From: an uncultured Alphaproteobacteria bacterium
GTDB lineage: Bacteria; Pseudomonadota; Alphaproteobacteria; Micavibrionales; Micavibrionaceae
Assembly: GCA_937124505.1 (NCBI GenBank)
Contig: CAKZKV010000278.1
Span: forward strand, 1 to 14,654
Reading direction: 5' to 3'
DNA length: 14,654 nt
The stretch's first letter is position 1. Each line of letters opens with the position of its first letter. Positions 7,401 to 12,964 of this stretch are shown piece after piece. Position numbers and translations under genes: made by a program. The notes under the pieces were generated by a model, which worked only from the letters and a program-made list of their open reading frames with translations, had not been told where the DNA came from and ran no database searches.

Positions 7401-9341
7401 GTAGTCCTGCGTCCCGGACAAAGCAAACGTCTGGTATAATTCCTGATTACCGCTCACATTAATGTTACGGTTAAAACGCCCCCAAAACTCGCTCAACTTG
7501 GAATCTGTAGACGTTGTATTATTATTCCAGCCTGATGTCCCACCTTCAAAGTCTTCATCATAGATAACAGTTTCATTCAACATTGACGGGGCTGTATTCA
7601 CCGTATCGACCCGAATATCAAAGGTTTGTCCAGCAATAGTGTTTGTGCCGTCATACAGACTGAACGTAAACTGATCATCACTACCAATGAGGTTTTGGTA
7701 GGTGACAATTCCCGTATCCAGATCGGCCTGCGTAAATGTATCATTCAAACCCAGAGCAATTCCATCACGATAGAGTGTTCCGAACGAAACATTGCTGGTG
7801 ATCGTATAAATCAGGTCTGCAGCACTATCATCTACATCCGTTGCCACCAGCTTTGTGTTGGCTCCGCCCAGATCAGTCGGAAAATCATAAACGATCAGGG
7901 GACTGTCGATGCTTCCCTGAAAATCCCGTGTACCGCTAACGGACCCGGTATAACCGCCATATGAACCTCCCCCGACAACGCCCAGACCTCCATCATTTCC
8001 CCCGGAAAGGTCTGTCGTATCCGTGAAGCCATTGAGTTGTTCTTCCGGCGTACGGCCAAAAGAAAACCAGTCAAAATCTCCCGCCTGCCTGTAATGCATG
8101 CGGATCTGGTCTGTGTCCTTGTCAATTTCCACAACCACCGCATATTGCGTCGATGTTGCCAGAGGGATAGAAGACGTAAGCTCCGGCGTACCTTCAGCAA
8201 CACCAGCATACCAGGCTAGTTCGTTTGCACTGTTTATATAAAGTCCTATGCCACGCCCGGAACCACCATCTTCAAATAAAACCTGCCCCGGAACCCCTGT
8301 ATGAGAGGTTGAGTCCGTTGTAAAGATCAGAGTGAACATACTGTTCTGGTTGTCAATGAGGGATTGATTGCTGGTATAGGTTCCCACTCCTGTCTCCCTG
8401 TAACGCTCCAATCCAAATTGCGGTGCCTCGCCCCCAATGGAGATCGAAAAACCGAGAGACACGTCCGCGCCGTTATTGGTAACAATCACGGGCGCTTCAT
8501 CCACCGGAGTCACCGTAATGTTAAAATTCTGGTCTGCCGTCGTCTCCGTTCCATCCGTGACAGAAAATGTAAAACTGTCGGATGTTGTTTCCGAGTCATC
8601 ATGCACATATTGCACACGGTTATTATTCAAATCATCCAGCGTGAAGGACGTAATCGCCACGCCTGTATTCGTTGTCAGTTCCAGACGTCCGTTTGTAACC
8701 GTCGTTGAGATATTAAAGGTCACCTCTGTATCCAGATTATCAGGATCGCTCACCCCCAGCATGGCCGGGCTTAAAACCAAGGAATCCCCTTCATTTACGG
8801 TCATCCCTGCATTGGCATCAATCGAAGGAGCCTCATTTTGCGGAACAATCGTAACGTCTACATCTTCCGAGAAATACGCCGCCAGCGCAAAATTAATCGT
8901 CCTGCTGGTTGTTGGGTTATCGGACGTATTCTGATAGGTGATATTCTCAATCACCCTCTCTATTGCCGCCTTGCTGGCATTGACATTCAGATCAACCGTC
9001 AGGTCTGCACCATTCGCCCCGCCAGAAGAGAGCGTCCCGATCAATGTCCCTTCATATGTGACGTTTGCCCCGTCAAATCCGACCTGCCCGGCCCCTGTTC
9101 CCTCATCATGTATGGTTAATTGGTCTTCTGCGCCTCCCGTTGTGGAAATGACCAGGCTGTCCCCTGTAAAGTCTGTCGTTGAGCCACTCACAGAAACATC
9201 ATTATCCAGCACTTGCGGCGTGCTATTCGCATCATTTTCGGCAATCACAGTCGTTGTCGTCAAAGCTCCGAGAGAAGCATCCAGCATCATCCGCTTTTCA
9301 AGTGCCTTGATCGACAATTTTTTACGCCGCAATTCCTTCAT
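1443..9341 (-). CDS. Giant cadherin/CSPG-repeat surface adhesin with lectin-like modules (2632 aa)
   Basis: Predicted very large secreted or surface protein, probably mediating adhesion to glycans or cells. Order seen: basic N-terminus with an LEPR-like motif, LEKRMMLD (14-21); a Ser/Thr/Gly-rich beta domain (~30-168); one CSPG/NG2-type repeat (~170-281); a LamG-like module (~295-492) nested in a second repeat that resumes to ~583; a jelly-roll-like module (~587-764); two cadherin repeats (~765-973); a C-type-lectin-like module (~985-1127); one cadherin repeat (to ~1225); a run of eight CSPG-type repeats (~1229-2280), one carrying a CBM-like insert (~1799-1957); two cadherin repeats (~2281-2472); and a unique 160-residue C-terminus. 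There is no hydrophobic Sec signal, no RTX GGxGxDxxx nonapeptides, no LPXTG or PEP-CTERM tail, and I find no cysteine. The ATG at 9341 is supported by a Shine-Dalgarno and by the LEPR-like motif near the start. It sits directly downstream of an outer-membrane factor and adaptor genes, its likely exporter (inference). Ligand and exact function are unknown. Confidence 0.93.
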   Translation of the reverse strand: MKELRRKKLSIKALEKRMMLDASLGALTTTTVIAENDANSTPQVLDNDVSVSGSTTDFTGDSLVISTTGGAEDQLTIHDEGTGAGQVGFDGANVTYEGTLIGTLSSGGANGADLTVDLNVNASKAAIERVIENITYQNTSDNPTTSRTINFALAAYFSEDVDVTIVPQNEAPSIDANAGMTVNEGDSLVLSPAMLGVSDPDNLDTEVTFNISTTVTNGRLELTTNTGVAITSFTLDDLNNNRVQYVHDDSETTSDSFTFSVTDGTETTADQNFNITVTPVDEAPVIVTNNGADVSLGFSISIGGEAPQFGLERYRETGVGTYTSNQSLIDNQNSMFTLIFTTDSTSHTGVPGQVLFEDGGSGRGIGLYINSANELAWYAGVAEGTPELTSSIPLATSTQYAVVVEIDKDTDQIRMHYRQAGDFDWFSFGRTPEEQLNGFTDTTDLSGGNDGGLGVVGGGSYGGYTGSVSGTRDFQGSIDSPLIVYDFPTDLGGANTKLVATDVDDSAADLIYTITSNVSFGTLYRDGIALGLNDTFTQADLDTGIVTYQNLIGSDDQFTFSLYDGTNTIAGQTFDIRVDTVNTAPSMLNETVIYDEDFEGGTSGWNNNTTSTDSKLSEFWGRFNRNINVSGNQELYQTFALSGTQDYVTIEFDFFEFDTWDNEYFYVFIDDTQVLNSHLYRYTIFDTEANGETGNVSYRVQELTDGLGYLTYNASYYDQVLTYSLTVKTTDTNIKLGFGSSLNSTNLNDESFGIDNIRIAEVGSAGAVRAFQVSELAANNDLIGFVEARDPDAGQSLSYSVTGGTGAGIFAVDSSSGEIVVADNSTIDYESGTTSYTLTVRATDNGPGLLFDEQTVTINIQDAFENTAPVFTTFGPFIVSEDAAVNDDVGTIVTTDAESDSVNYSIVAGNGDSIFKINSSSGLIEINNTANLDYDRYNQYVLTIRATDDNDLSKYTDQNVTINITDINEAPLLNIEDVIETQYSGIVYSVDTGNFYTLVTTNLTFDNALSYAETQLLEGVAGHLVTITSAAENAFVDTVTTTHAWIALSDAGNEGEWYWMAGPEAGTQLTKSGNVDHGGFYNRWAGSEPNSGTGANYAIMNNNDSWYDDGNGNSRHSVIEWEGRDVINNDTYLVSHVNPDASDVNVGDSIGFVKSIDPEGDALSFSIEAGNADGIFELDSVTGELRILDITNLDATITDTYVLTVRATETVGGKFTEIDITIKFDDRLSLSMTDDTLEMLEDGSVLLTTSNLNISDPDGVAADTQFRLTTWPANGHLELTTYPGYQITSFTLDDLQNDRVVYMHDAYETTSDSFEFSVSDGAYTISGTVINVDITLINLAPAIDVNTGATVLEGGSVTVTQAMLDSSDPDSIDTPDQLTYTVTSLVNGHIEVNSVSQNTFTQADVNNNLVVFVHNGSEGDGGFDLSLADGGEDGALPVTATFTVTKTDVNDAPLITTNNVIDVVEGQTVTVTTADLNVTDPDDSATGIVYTLSGIINGFVELSTNLGVPIISFTQNDLENNRVVFRHDGNEGDAGFDISVADGGEDGALPATAAAVLNKLDVNDAPTIGVNAGASVNQNSIVVIKNSVLSAADSDDSGVGLTFTVTGTSNGQVELASNPNVAIASFTQDDIDNSRLVFRHSGPPTTAGFDFILADGGEDGAGTVSDTFSLSVDNVNDAPVIATNATPTMNEGTTLVIDTTMLDSFDPDDFGADLTWAASSLSNGILQVSGVTQNTFTQADLDAGLVTFVHDDSETTTAGFDIQVADGGEDGALPDTDTFTINVTPVNEAPTLVVNDGDPNVINFNDYTIDPFDASQDGQGGDPTSFTVSPDGTVLTLSGNAWKKVDFPYTLTANTVLSFEFRTDSIVEIAGIGFDDASGFGGGVNGYQLNGTQVWNGMDQSFRTYQSGDGWVRFDIPIGLDYTGPMTQLVFVLDDDASPTGNLSFRNVNFYENSLNLEMDEGGTFNITNAHLNSTDPDDSGVELTFTASNITNGHIEVGGVAQNTFTQDDIDNNRVAYIHDGSESLTAGFDISLADGGEDGTVADTGHFDIVVNPLDDAPAAATNNGLSINEGATVTISALELTTSDVDTEPRKVVFDITSNVSHGRVERSTNPGVAISSFTLADIEAERVRYVHDGTETIADSFDFTVRDGTTTLAADTFSIAIAPQNDGAVITGDLTLGVNEGATITLTTTDLNAVDPDDNAAELTYTASNLSNGHIEVGGIVQNTFTLQDIIDGDVVFVHDGSETISAGFDISLADGLEDGAGADTDTLSIIVTPVNDAPTALNLSHTSVLETTEIGTVIGTLSTTDADLPSDTFTYSILADPDGKFDVVGDKLVLNDVLDYEAQNSHSVTIRTNDGNGGTFDRVFTINVMDNAAPTGMTLDHDSVEENVAAGTLVGMLEAADPDLPGDVMTYALMSNPDNIFVLHENSLLVQGSIDFETTPEIDIVIRVTDLDGNQFDRAFTIHVNDLREAGLDGFVEPETHLRPLLEREPFHLSSGHETQRVLQTFLNPDVFNHSRSLLGDFEQILRTYTTQQIQNIPGLEQSIVLPTGVVQANMFLPEGTGEIPAETQEGEDYTNLREMVAFLRNMNDLQEDIPEHTGHYDVNDVFVDVLTYQEQRQEKLRQALSS
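1446..1925 (-). other. Unique C-terminal domain of the adhesin (residues ~2473-2632)
   Basis: After the last cadherin strand the composition changes from beta-rich and acidic to mixed helical: LRPLLEREPFHLSS (2487-2500), ETQRVLQTFLN (2503-2513), SLLGDFEQILRTYTTQQIQN (2522-2541), a VLPTGVVQANMF stretch (2550-2561), NLREMVAFLRNMNDLQEDI (2581-2599) and a terminal helix YQEQRQEKLRQALSS (2618-2632). I do not recognise a family. It lacks RTX repeats and any membrane anchor. Placed like the secretion signal of type 1 cargoes, it may be recognised by the export machine (inference). Confidence 0.55.
1926..2501 (-). repeat. Two C-terminal cadherin repeats (residues ~2281-2472)
   Basis: Two related units, NLSHTSVLETTEIGTVIGTL (2287-2306) and MTLDHDSVEENVAAGTLVGM (2382-2401), each followed by DADLP or DPDLP, a FTYSIL/MTYALM strand, a LDYE/IDFE strand and a final FDRVFTINV / FDRAFTIHV strand. 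This is the cadherin form common at the ends of bacterial giant proteins. Confidence 0.85.
2502..5657 (-). repeat. Array of eight CSPG/NG2-type (Cadherin_3-like) repeats (residues ~1229-2280)
   Basis: Repeats of ~110 residues start near 1229, 1339, 1451, 1565, 1678, 1788, 2058 and 2170. Shared pattern: NxG..VxEG, then LxxxDPDD, then NGHIEV or GxVELxTN, then FTQxDLDNNRVxFVHDGSE, then GFDISLADGGEDG, then a final strand and VNDAP. The sixth repeat carries a ~160-residue insert. At DNA level the repeats are diverged: I see shared short blocks, such as an ~19-nt match around the NGHIEV codons at 2682-2700 and 3352-3370, but no long identity, so they look old rather than freshly duplicated. Likely role is a calcium-stabilised stalk (inference). 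Confidence 0.85.
3471..3947 (-). other. CBM-like insert within the sixth CSPG-type repeat (residues ~1799-1957)
   Basis: The repeat begins NEAPTLVVNDGDPN (1787-1800). An unrelated domain then starts with VINFNDYTIDPFD (1801-1813), runs through LSFEFRTDSIVEIAGIGFDD (1857-1876), GYQLNGTQVW, and GWVRFDIPIGLDYTG (1910-1924), and ends LSFRNVNFYE (1943-1952). The repeat resumes with LEMDEGGTFNIT (1957-1968). The composition, with Trp, Tyr and Asp on predicted strands, suggests a carbohydrate-binding jelly-roll. This is pattern-based only. Confidence 0.5.
5667..5960 (-). repeat. Third cadherin repeat (residues ~1128-1225)
   Basis: After the lectin module: VGDSIGFVKSIDPEGDALSF (1146-1165), GIFELDSVTGELRIL (1174-1188) and TYVLTVRATET (1200-1210) match a cadherin repeat. 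It links the lectin module to the CSPG-type array. Confidence 0.8.
5961..6389 (-). other. C-type-lectin-like module with EPN motif, no cysteines (residues ~985-1127)
   Basis: Features of a C-type lectin fold: YSVDTGNFYTLV opening (988-999), a helix of the LTFDNALSYAE type (1003-1013), HLVTITSAAENAFV (1023-1036), WIALSD (1045-1050), EGEWYWMAG (1054-1062), RWAGSEPN (1083-1090), then SWYDD (1105-1109) and the final strand HSVIEWE (1116-1122). E1088-P1089-N1090 is the calcium/sugar motif associated with mannose-type specificity in this family. SWYDD stands where WND is usual. The disulphide cysteines common in animal lectins are absent, as in many bacterial members. A cadherin repeat follows. Confidence 0.75.
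6423..7049 (-). repeat. Two cadherin repeats (residues ~765-973)
   Basis: Classical cadherin pattern twice: a VSE start, EARDPDAGQSLSYSV (787-801), GIFAVDSSSGEIVV (808-821), LDYE-type strand, YTLTVRATDN (836-845); then TTDAESDSVNYSIV, IFKINSSSGLIEI, LDYDRYNQYVLTIRATD, ending DINEAP (966-971). The Asp/Glu-rich DPD, RATD and DxNEAP positions are the usual calcium-coordinating sites between repeats. Confidence 0.85.
7050..7583 (-). other. Jelly-roll / carbohydrate-binding-like module (residues ~587-764)
   Basis: Aromatic-rich segment starting with YDEDFEGGTSGWNNN (594-608) and ending with ESFGIDNIRIAEVG (750-763). The EDFEGG...GW opening and the FGIDNIRI ending are hallmarks of secreted beta jelly-roll modules that often bind carbohydrate. 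It follows NTAPSM (582-587) and precedes the first cadherin repeat. Ligand is unknown and the family name is uncertain. Confidence 0.45.
7866..8459 (-). other. LamG/ConA-like lectin module nested in a CSPG repeat (residues ~295-492)
   Basis: The segment has the look of a concanavalin A-like beta-sandwich: it opens with alternating beta/Gly residues, continues with GRGIGLYIN (362-370) and ELAWYAG (374-380), then QYAVVVEIDKDTDQIRMHYR (399-418), and closes with SGTRDFQGSIDS (469-480), a typical ending of LamG/Pentraxin-like folds. It interrupts a CSPG-type repeat: the repeat starts at ~282 (DEAPVIVTNNG) and resumes at ~493 (GANTKLVATDVDDS). The fold call is from pattern only. Confidence 0.5.
9279..9302 (-). 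other. N-terminal LEPR-like motif of the adhesin (residues 14-21)
   Basis: LEKRMMLD within the first 21 residues, preceded by a Lys/Arg-rich stretch, is a variant of the LEPRxLL-type motif seen at the extreme N-terminus of many giant repeat proteins of Gram-negative bacteria. Its function is not established. Its fixed N-terminal position and the lack of a Sec signal make it a candidate export or sorting element (inference). Confidence 0.6.
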
Positions 9342-9410
9342 ACAAAAATTCTTTTCCTGTTTTTACCAGTTTAGCGGAATTCCCTTAAAAACTCTTAAAA
9401 TTCAACGTTT
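9342..9410 (-). other. 69-nt gap between outer-membrane factor and adhesin genes
   Basis: AT-rich leader of the adhesin. It contains the adhesin Shine-Dalgarno (separate entry), an EcoRI-type palindrome GGAATTCC and a direct repeat CTTAAAA (plus strand). A TTGAAT hexamer has no TATAAT-like partner at 16-18 nt, so no promoter is called. No terminator hairpin is seen, so read-through from the upstream genes is plausible. Confidence 0.5.
9351..9358 (-). promoter_or_regulatory. Shine-Dalgarno of the adhesin gene
   Basis: AGGAAAAG on the minus strand, 9 nt before the ATG at 9341. It supports this start for the 2632-residue protein. Confidence 0.75.
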
Positions 9411-10835
9411 TTAGCGCCTTGGTAATAAATCACGCCCAAGTGTATTATTCAATGTCGCATAGGCGTCCTGTACATCAATAACATATTGATACAGTTCTAT
9501 TTTTTTGATCTGCGCCTCAACTTCCTGTAAAAAGGCATCCTGCGCGTTCATAAAACCCGCTTTTTCTTTCTGAGCACTGGCAAAGGACAAAAACTGCTCA
9601 TGTTTCTGCATTTTTTTGGCATGGCGATATAAATCACTTAGGTAATCCAGCCTTTGACGCGCCAGATGAACCTGCGTCAATGCGGCCAAAGACAAGGACA
9701 AGCGGCGGGCCTCATCTATTTTCTTCTGGTTCTCCGCATGACGCTTGCGGGAAGGATAAGTCAGCAAGGACACCAGATTTTGCTGAAGCGTCAGCGTGAA
9801 ATTCCCCCACTGGCTTTCACGCAGAAAATCGTTACTGTCCCGGTTCATGGCAAAGAACAACTCCGCCCCCGGAACGGTGCGGATCACTTCTTCACGGATC
9901 GCCTGCGCATTGATATTATCCTGTAAAACCAGTTCCCGCACTTCGGGACGGTTTTTCAGGGCTTCTGCTTCCTGCGCCCGCACATCTTCCGACAAAAGCC
10001 GTGAAATACGCTTTTCATCCCCTTTCAAATCCCCACTGAGTTGAAGGTGGACAGTTTGCGGCAAAGACAACAGGCTTTTCAGTTCCGTTAATGCCAGAGA
10101 TAACTCTCCCTGCTGCGTTTTCAGGGTGGCCAGTGCCGTTTGTATGTCCCGGCTTTTCGAACTGACAATTTCCCCCGACAATAATTGTTTTTGCTGCGCC
10201 CGTTGCAAATTTCGCAAATGTGTGTCCCCCTCCCTGATCAAACGCTCCGAAATTTTTTCAGTTTCCTGCGCCGCCAGAGCACGGAAATAGGCAGAATAAA
10301 TATCCTTTTGAATATTCTGACGGACTTTTTGCAGGCGCTCCTGGGCAATACTGTGCTGCGCTTTTGCTGTTTGTGTTTCAGAAACCGCCAGCAGGATATT
10401 GATCAGGTTCCAGTTCATGCTCAAGTCCTGCACATCCCTGTATTGTTCCGTCGAATAGGAAGGTTCCAGAGATTGCGTATTGGTCAGGATGGAACGGCTG
10501 GACGCAGCGCCCTTGTTTGATCTGCCGATATAGCTGGAAGACAACATCAGAGACGGAAAAGCATTCAGCCGCGCCAGATTGATCTCCTCACCTGCCGCCA
10601 GCGCTTCCAATGCTGCAACCTGTGCATCCAGATTATAATCAACACCGCGCATCAACGCTTCTTGCAAGGAGAGAGTGATCGTTTCTTTCTTCACCTCATC
10701 AAATCCCAGTTTTTTCTGATCCTGTTGCAGCATTTCAATATGCTCTGCCGTATCAAGCCCCGTCTGCGGCGCGACACACGCCGTCAAAAGAAGAGAGGAA
10801 AGTGTTACAGTCAGAAATCCTGGCTTTTTCATCAT
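9411..10835 (-). CDS. TolC/NodT-family outer-membrane factor lipoprotein
   Basis: Predicted trimeric outer-membrane channel with a long periplasmic alpha-barrel that docks on HlyD-type adaptors and lets cargo leave the cell. The chosen start gives 474 residues, usual for the family. N-terminus: MMKKPGFLTV, hydrophobic stretch, then lipobox LLTAC with the acylated cysteine at residue 20. Residues ~53-74 (ITLSLQEALMRGVDYNLDAQ) are the typical opening of an OEP domain. Long Gln/Glu/Arg-rich helices (~152-262), with a second such set in the C-terminal half, form the expected twofold OEP architecture. The frame is open upstream to an ATG at 10874, but that start would put 13 residues before the signal peptide. 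ATG 10835 overlaps the stop of the preceding gene as ATGA, which points to translational coupling. Context places it as the exit duct for the giant adhesin encoded next (inference). Confidence 0.9.
   Translation of the reverse strand: MMKKPGFLTVTLSSLLLTACVAPQTGLDTAEHIEMLQQDQKKLGFDEVKKETITLSLQEALMRGVDYNLDAQVAALEALAAGEEINLARLNAFPSLMLSSSYIGRSNKGAASSRSILTNTQSLEPSYSTEQYRDVQDLSMNWNLINILLAVSETQTAKAQHSIAQERLQKVRQNIQKDIYSAYFRALAAQETEKISERLIREGDTHLRNLQRAQQKQLLSGEIVSSKSRDIQTALATLKTQQGELSLALTELKSLLSLPQTVHLQLSGDLKGDEKRISRLLSEDVRAQEAEALKNRPEVRELVLQDNINAQAIREEVIRTVPGAELFFAMNRDSNDFLRESQWGNFTLTLQQNLVSLLTYPSRKRHAENQKKIDEARRLSLSLAALTQVHLARQRLDYLSDLYRHAKKMQKHEQFLSFASAQKEKAGFMNAQDAFLQEVEAQIKKIELYQYVIDVQDAYATLNNTLGRDLLPRR
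10832..10835 (-). promoter_or_regulatory. ATGA stop/start overlap coupling the protease-adaptor gene to the outer-membrane factor gene
   Basis: The TGA stop at 10834-10832 shares bases with the ATG at 10835-10833. A second in-frame ATG (10832-10830) follows at once. An AGAAAG stretch lies 9 nt before the first ATG. Such an overlap is a hallmark of translational coupling and of fixed stoichiometry between partners. Confidence 0.75.
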
Positions 10836-12949
10836 AAAATTTCGCTTTCTGGTAAGAACAGGGCATACAGCCAATGAAAAAATATACTCACAGGCATTAC
10901 GTTTTCTGCCTTGATCGTGATGATTCCAGATGTAACCTGCAAAAACTCAGGCTCTTTAGGCTCCAAAGTCACCTTGTAAAGACTTTGCCTGGGAACAATG
11001 CGTACCGCTTCATTCCCGCTTTGGAAGAGTTCACTATAGACAGGGCCGCCATAAACCGAGGATACTTCTGCTTTATCCAGATTTGCCACATTGGTTTTTT
11101 CAATACTTTTCACATGCAGCGGCAACGTTTCGATCAAAGAATATGCGGCGCGAAATTCCGCCGGATTGTCCTGATGGATACGCTCGATATCCTGCTCGCT
11201 CACATAGGCTGTTACCAGATTTTGCTGCGAATTGATAACGCGAAATAATAAATCATCAACGGAAACATAACGCCCGTCATGCAGCTCCGGGTTCATATCC
11301 TTGATATAGCCATTAAACGGCGCTTTCACCGTTAACTGCTCACGTTTTTGCTGAAAAGATTTCAATCTGATTTTCAGGTCATCAATCCGGCTCTGCAAAA
11401 GAGCTTGATTTTCACGCAACAAAGCCACATCTGTTTGCTGGCGGCGCATCTGTTTCTCAAGTTCCTCAAGGGAAATCTGCGTCAGTTCATAATCCTTCTC
11501 AAGTTCCGCAGATTCAAGCCGCGCCAGAACCTGCCCTGTCTCGACAAACTTATTTTCTGCAACATTCAATTGCACAAGCTGCGACGGATAAGAGGCATAG
11601 ACATCCCTGTACTCTGCGGCGTGAACCACACCCGGCGCATTCACATGGCCCTGTATCGGCAAAAACAGGAAAATCGAGGCGATGAATGCAATAGCAAAGG
11701 TCATTTTACCGCGTGTATATCTGATAAGGTCTGCCGAGCGGGAAATCCAGACTTTTAGCTCTGACAGAATCGGAAGAACAATAAACCACAGGACTTCAAT
11801 GACCATCAGGATCAGGCCGAATGGCTTGGGGAACAACATATAGACCAGCGCCGCAATCCCGGCAAACAGGAAAAACCTGTAAATCAGCGTTGCCCAGCCA
11901 AAACACACAAGGAAACGCCGCCTCGAGCCGATGGCCGCTTCCGGGCATTCATCCTGCCAGCCAAACAACATTTTTCGCAATCCCCAGCGCGCGCAGGCGA
12001 ACCCGCGCCCATGCAGGTTTTCAATGCCCAAGGCGGCCCCCAGAATAAAGTAGCCGTCAAAACGCATCAGCGGATTCAGGTTAATCAGCAATGACCCCAG
12101 CAGCGAAATCGCCACAACGCTAAAAGCAATACTTTGCAATAGTCCCGGCGCAGCATCATTCCAGACAAGTAAAAAGATGGCCGCCAGCATCAGTTCCAAG
12201 CGAATACCCGCCAGCCCGATTTCGACCTTCTCCCTGCGCCCGGCCAACGCCCAGGCGGAAGTCGTTTCCGTATAAAACACCGGATACATGACCATAAAGG
12301 CAACGCCCATATGCGGCACGTTCAGGCCATATTTGATACATGTATAGGCATGGCCCAGTTCATGCAGCAATTTGATAACCGTAAATACCAGCGCAACCGT
12401 CAAAGCGCCTTCCATACTGAACAGGTTCAAAAATGTCGCCGTAAACTCATCAAGACGGCCAAACGTCATCACCGCGCCATACAGTAACACCAGCAGGGCG
12501 ATCAGACTGGCCTCTTTTGAAAAGAAAAATGCAACATAAGGATAGGTCGCTTCCAGAAATTTCTGCGGCCTGACCAGCGGCAACGAAAAAAACAGGTAGT
12601 TGTGAACCAGCCCGGACAGCAGGGATTTTGTTTCCTTGGCAGGCGGTGTTAAAGGCAACCCTTCCACAGGCCTGATCAGGCCATGCCGGTTCAAAAACAA
12701 CAAAAGTTCTTTAAACCTTTCTTCGTCAGGTTCCAGCGTTGTCTCCCGGCGCAATTTATCCGCCAGTTCCCGATAAGTTGTACACAACGAAAAGCGGGAG
12801 AGGTATTCAAATTCTTCCCAACCCAGATGAAAATATTGATGGGAAACAGGGTGATACAAGCGCCAGTTCGGCGTTCCGTCCTCCGCTGCGCTCCCCTTCA
12901 CCAGTTTCAAATCAGGATTCAAGCGGGGAATTTTTGTGTCCGGGGTCAT
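10832..12949 (-). CDS. PqqD-like + M50 zinc metalloprotease + HlyD adaptor fusion protein
   Basis: Inner-membrane protein of 705 residues from the chosen start. Seen in order: N-terminal PqqD-like winged-helix region (~10-95, with NWRLYHPVSHQYFHLGWEEF); then about eight hydrophobic membrane segments (~145-432). These contain the zinc motif HELGH (196-200; H196, E197, H200) and the third-ligand motif NPLMRFDGY (292-300; D298), both intact, as in site-2-type M50 proteases. The C-terminal half (~438-705) is a periplasmic HlyD adaptor: lipoyl half (VQLNVAENKFVETGQVLARL), charged coiled-coil hairpin (~480-540), second lipoyl half (VKAPFNGYIKDMNPELHDG) and beta-barrel. Family knowledge: such M50-HlyD fusions are annotated as peptide zinc metalloproteases, mostly uncharacterised. 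Its place beside an outer-membrane factor suggests it forms or controls the inner-membrane part of an exporter, or processes the cargo. An ATG at 12964 would add five residues, but ATG 12949 has the better ribosome binding site. Confidence 0.9.
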   Translation of the reverse strand: MTPDTKIPRLNPDLKLVKGSAAEDGTPNWRLYHPVSHQYFHLGWEEFEYLSRFSLCTTYRELADKLRRETTLEPDEERFKELLLFLNRHGLIRPVEGLPLTPPAKETKSLLSGLVHNYLFFSLPLVRPQKFLEATYPYVAFFFSKEASLIALLVLLYGAVMTFGRLDEFTATFLNLFSMEGALTVALVFTVIKLLHELGHAYTCIKYGLNVPHMGVAFMVMYPVFYTETTSAWALAGRREKVEIGLAGIRLELMLAAIFLLVWNDAAPGLLQSIAFSVVAISLLGSLLINLNPLMRFDGYFILGAALGIENLHGRGFACARWGLRKMLFGWQDECPEAAIGSRRRFLVCFGWATLIYRFFLFAGIAALVYMLFPKPFGLILMVIEVLWFIVLPILSELKVWISRSADLIRYTRGKMTFAIAFIASIFLFLPIQGHVNAPGVVHAAEYRDVYASYPSQLVQLNVAENKFVETGQVLARLESAELEKDYELTQISLEELEKQMRRQQTDVALLRENQALLQSRIDDLKIRLKSFQQKREQLTVKAPFNGYIKDMNPELHDGRYVSVDDLLFRVINSQQNLVTAYVSEQDIERIHQDNPAEFRAAYSLIETLPLHVKSIEKTNVANLDKAEVSSVYGGPVYSELFQSGNEAVRIVPRQSLYKVTLEPKEPEFLQVTSGIITIKAENVMPVSIFFHWLYALFLPESEIL

Positions 12950-12956
12950 CTCAAAT

Positions 12957-12960
12957 TCCT
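12957..12960 (-). promoter_or_regulatory. Shine-Dalgarno deciding the start of the M50-HlyD gene
   Basis: AGGA lies 7 nt before ATG 12949. For the alternative ATG at 12964, directly abutting the preceding TAG stop, the only G-rich stretch ends 3 nt upstream, which is too close. The internal ATG is therefore preferred. Confidence 0.55.
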
Positions 12961-12964
12961 GCAT

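Noticed and set aside
1443..9341. Classical RTX adhesin of the LapA/BapA type
   Set aside because: No GGxGxDxxx nonapeptides, no recognisable di-alanine retention module at the N-terminus, and no LapG/LapD-type genes in the window.
9342..9410. Promoter driving the adhesin alone
   Set aside because: A TTGAAT hexamer is present, but no TATAAT-like box is found at acceptable spacing.
12950..12964. ATG at 12964 as start of the M50-HlyD gene
   Set aside because: It abuts the upstream stop with a G-rich run only 3 nt away, while ATG 12949 has AGGA at 7 nt. The longer form is not excluded.
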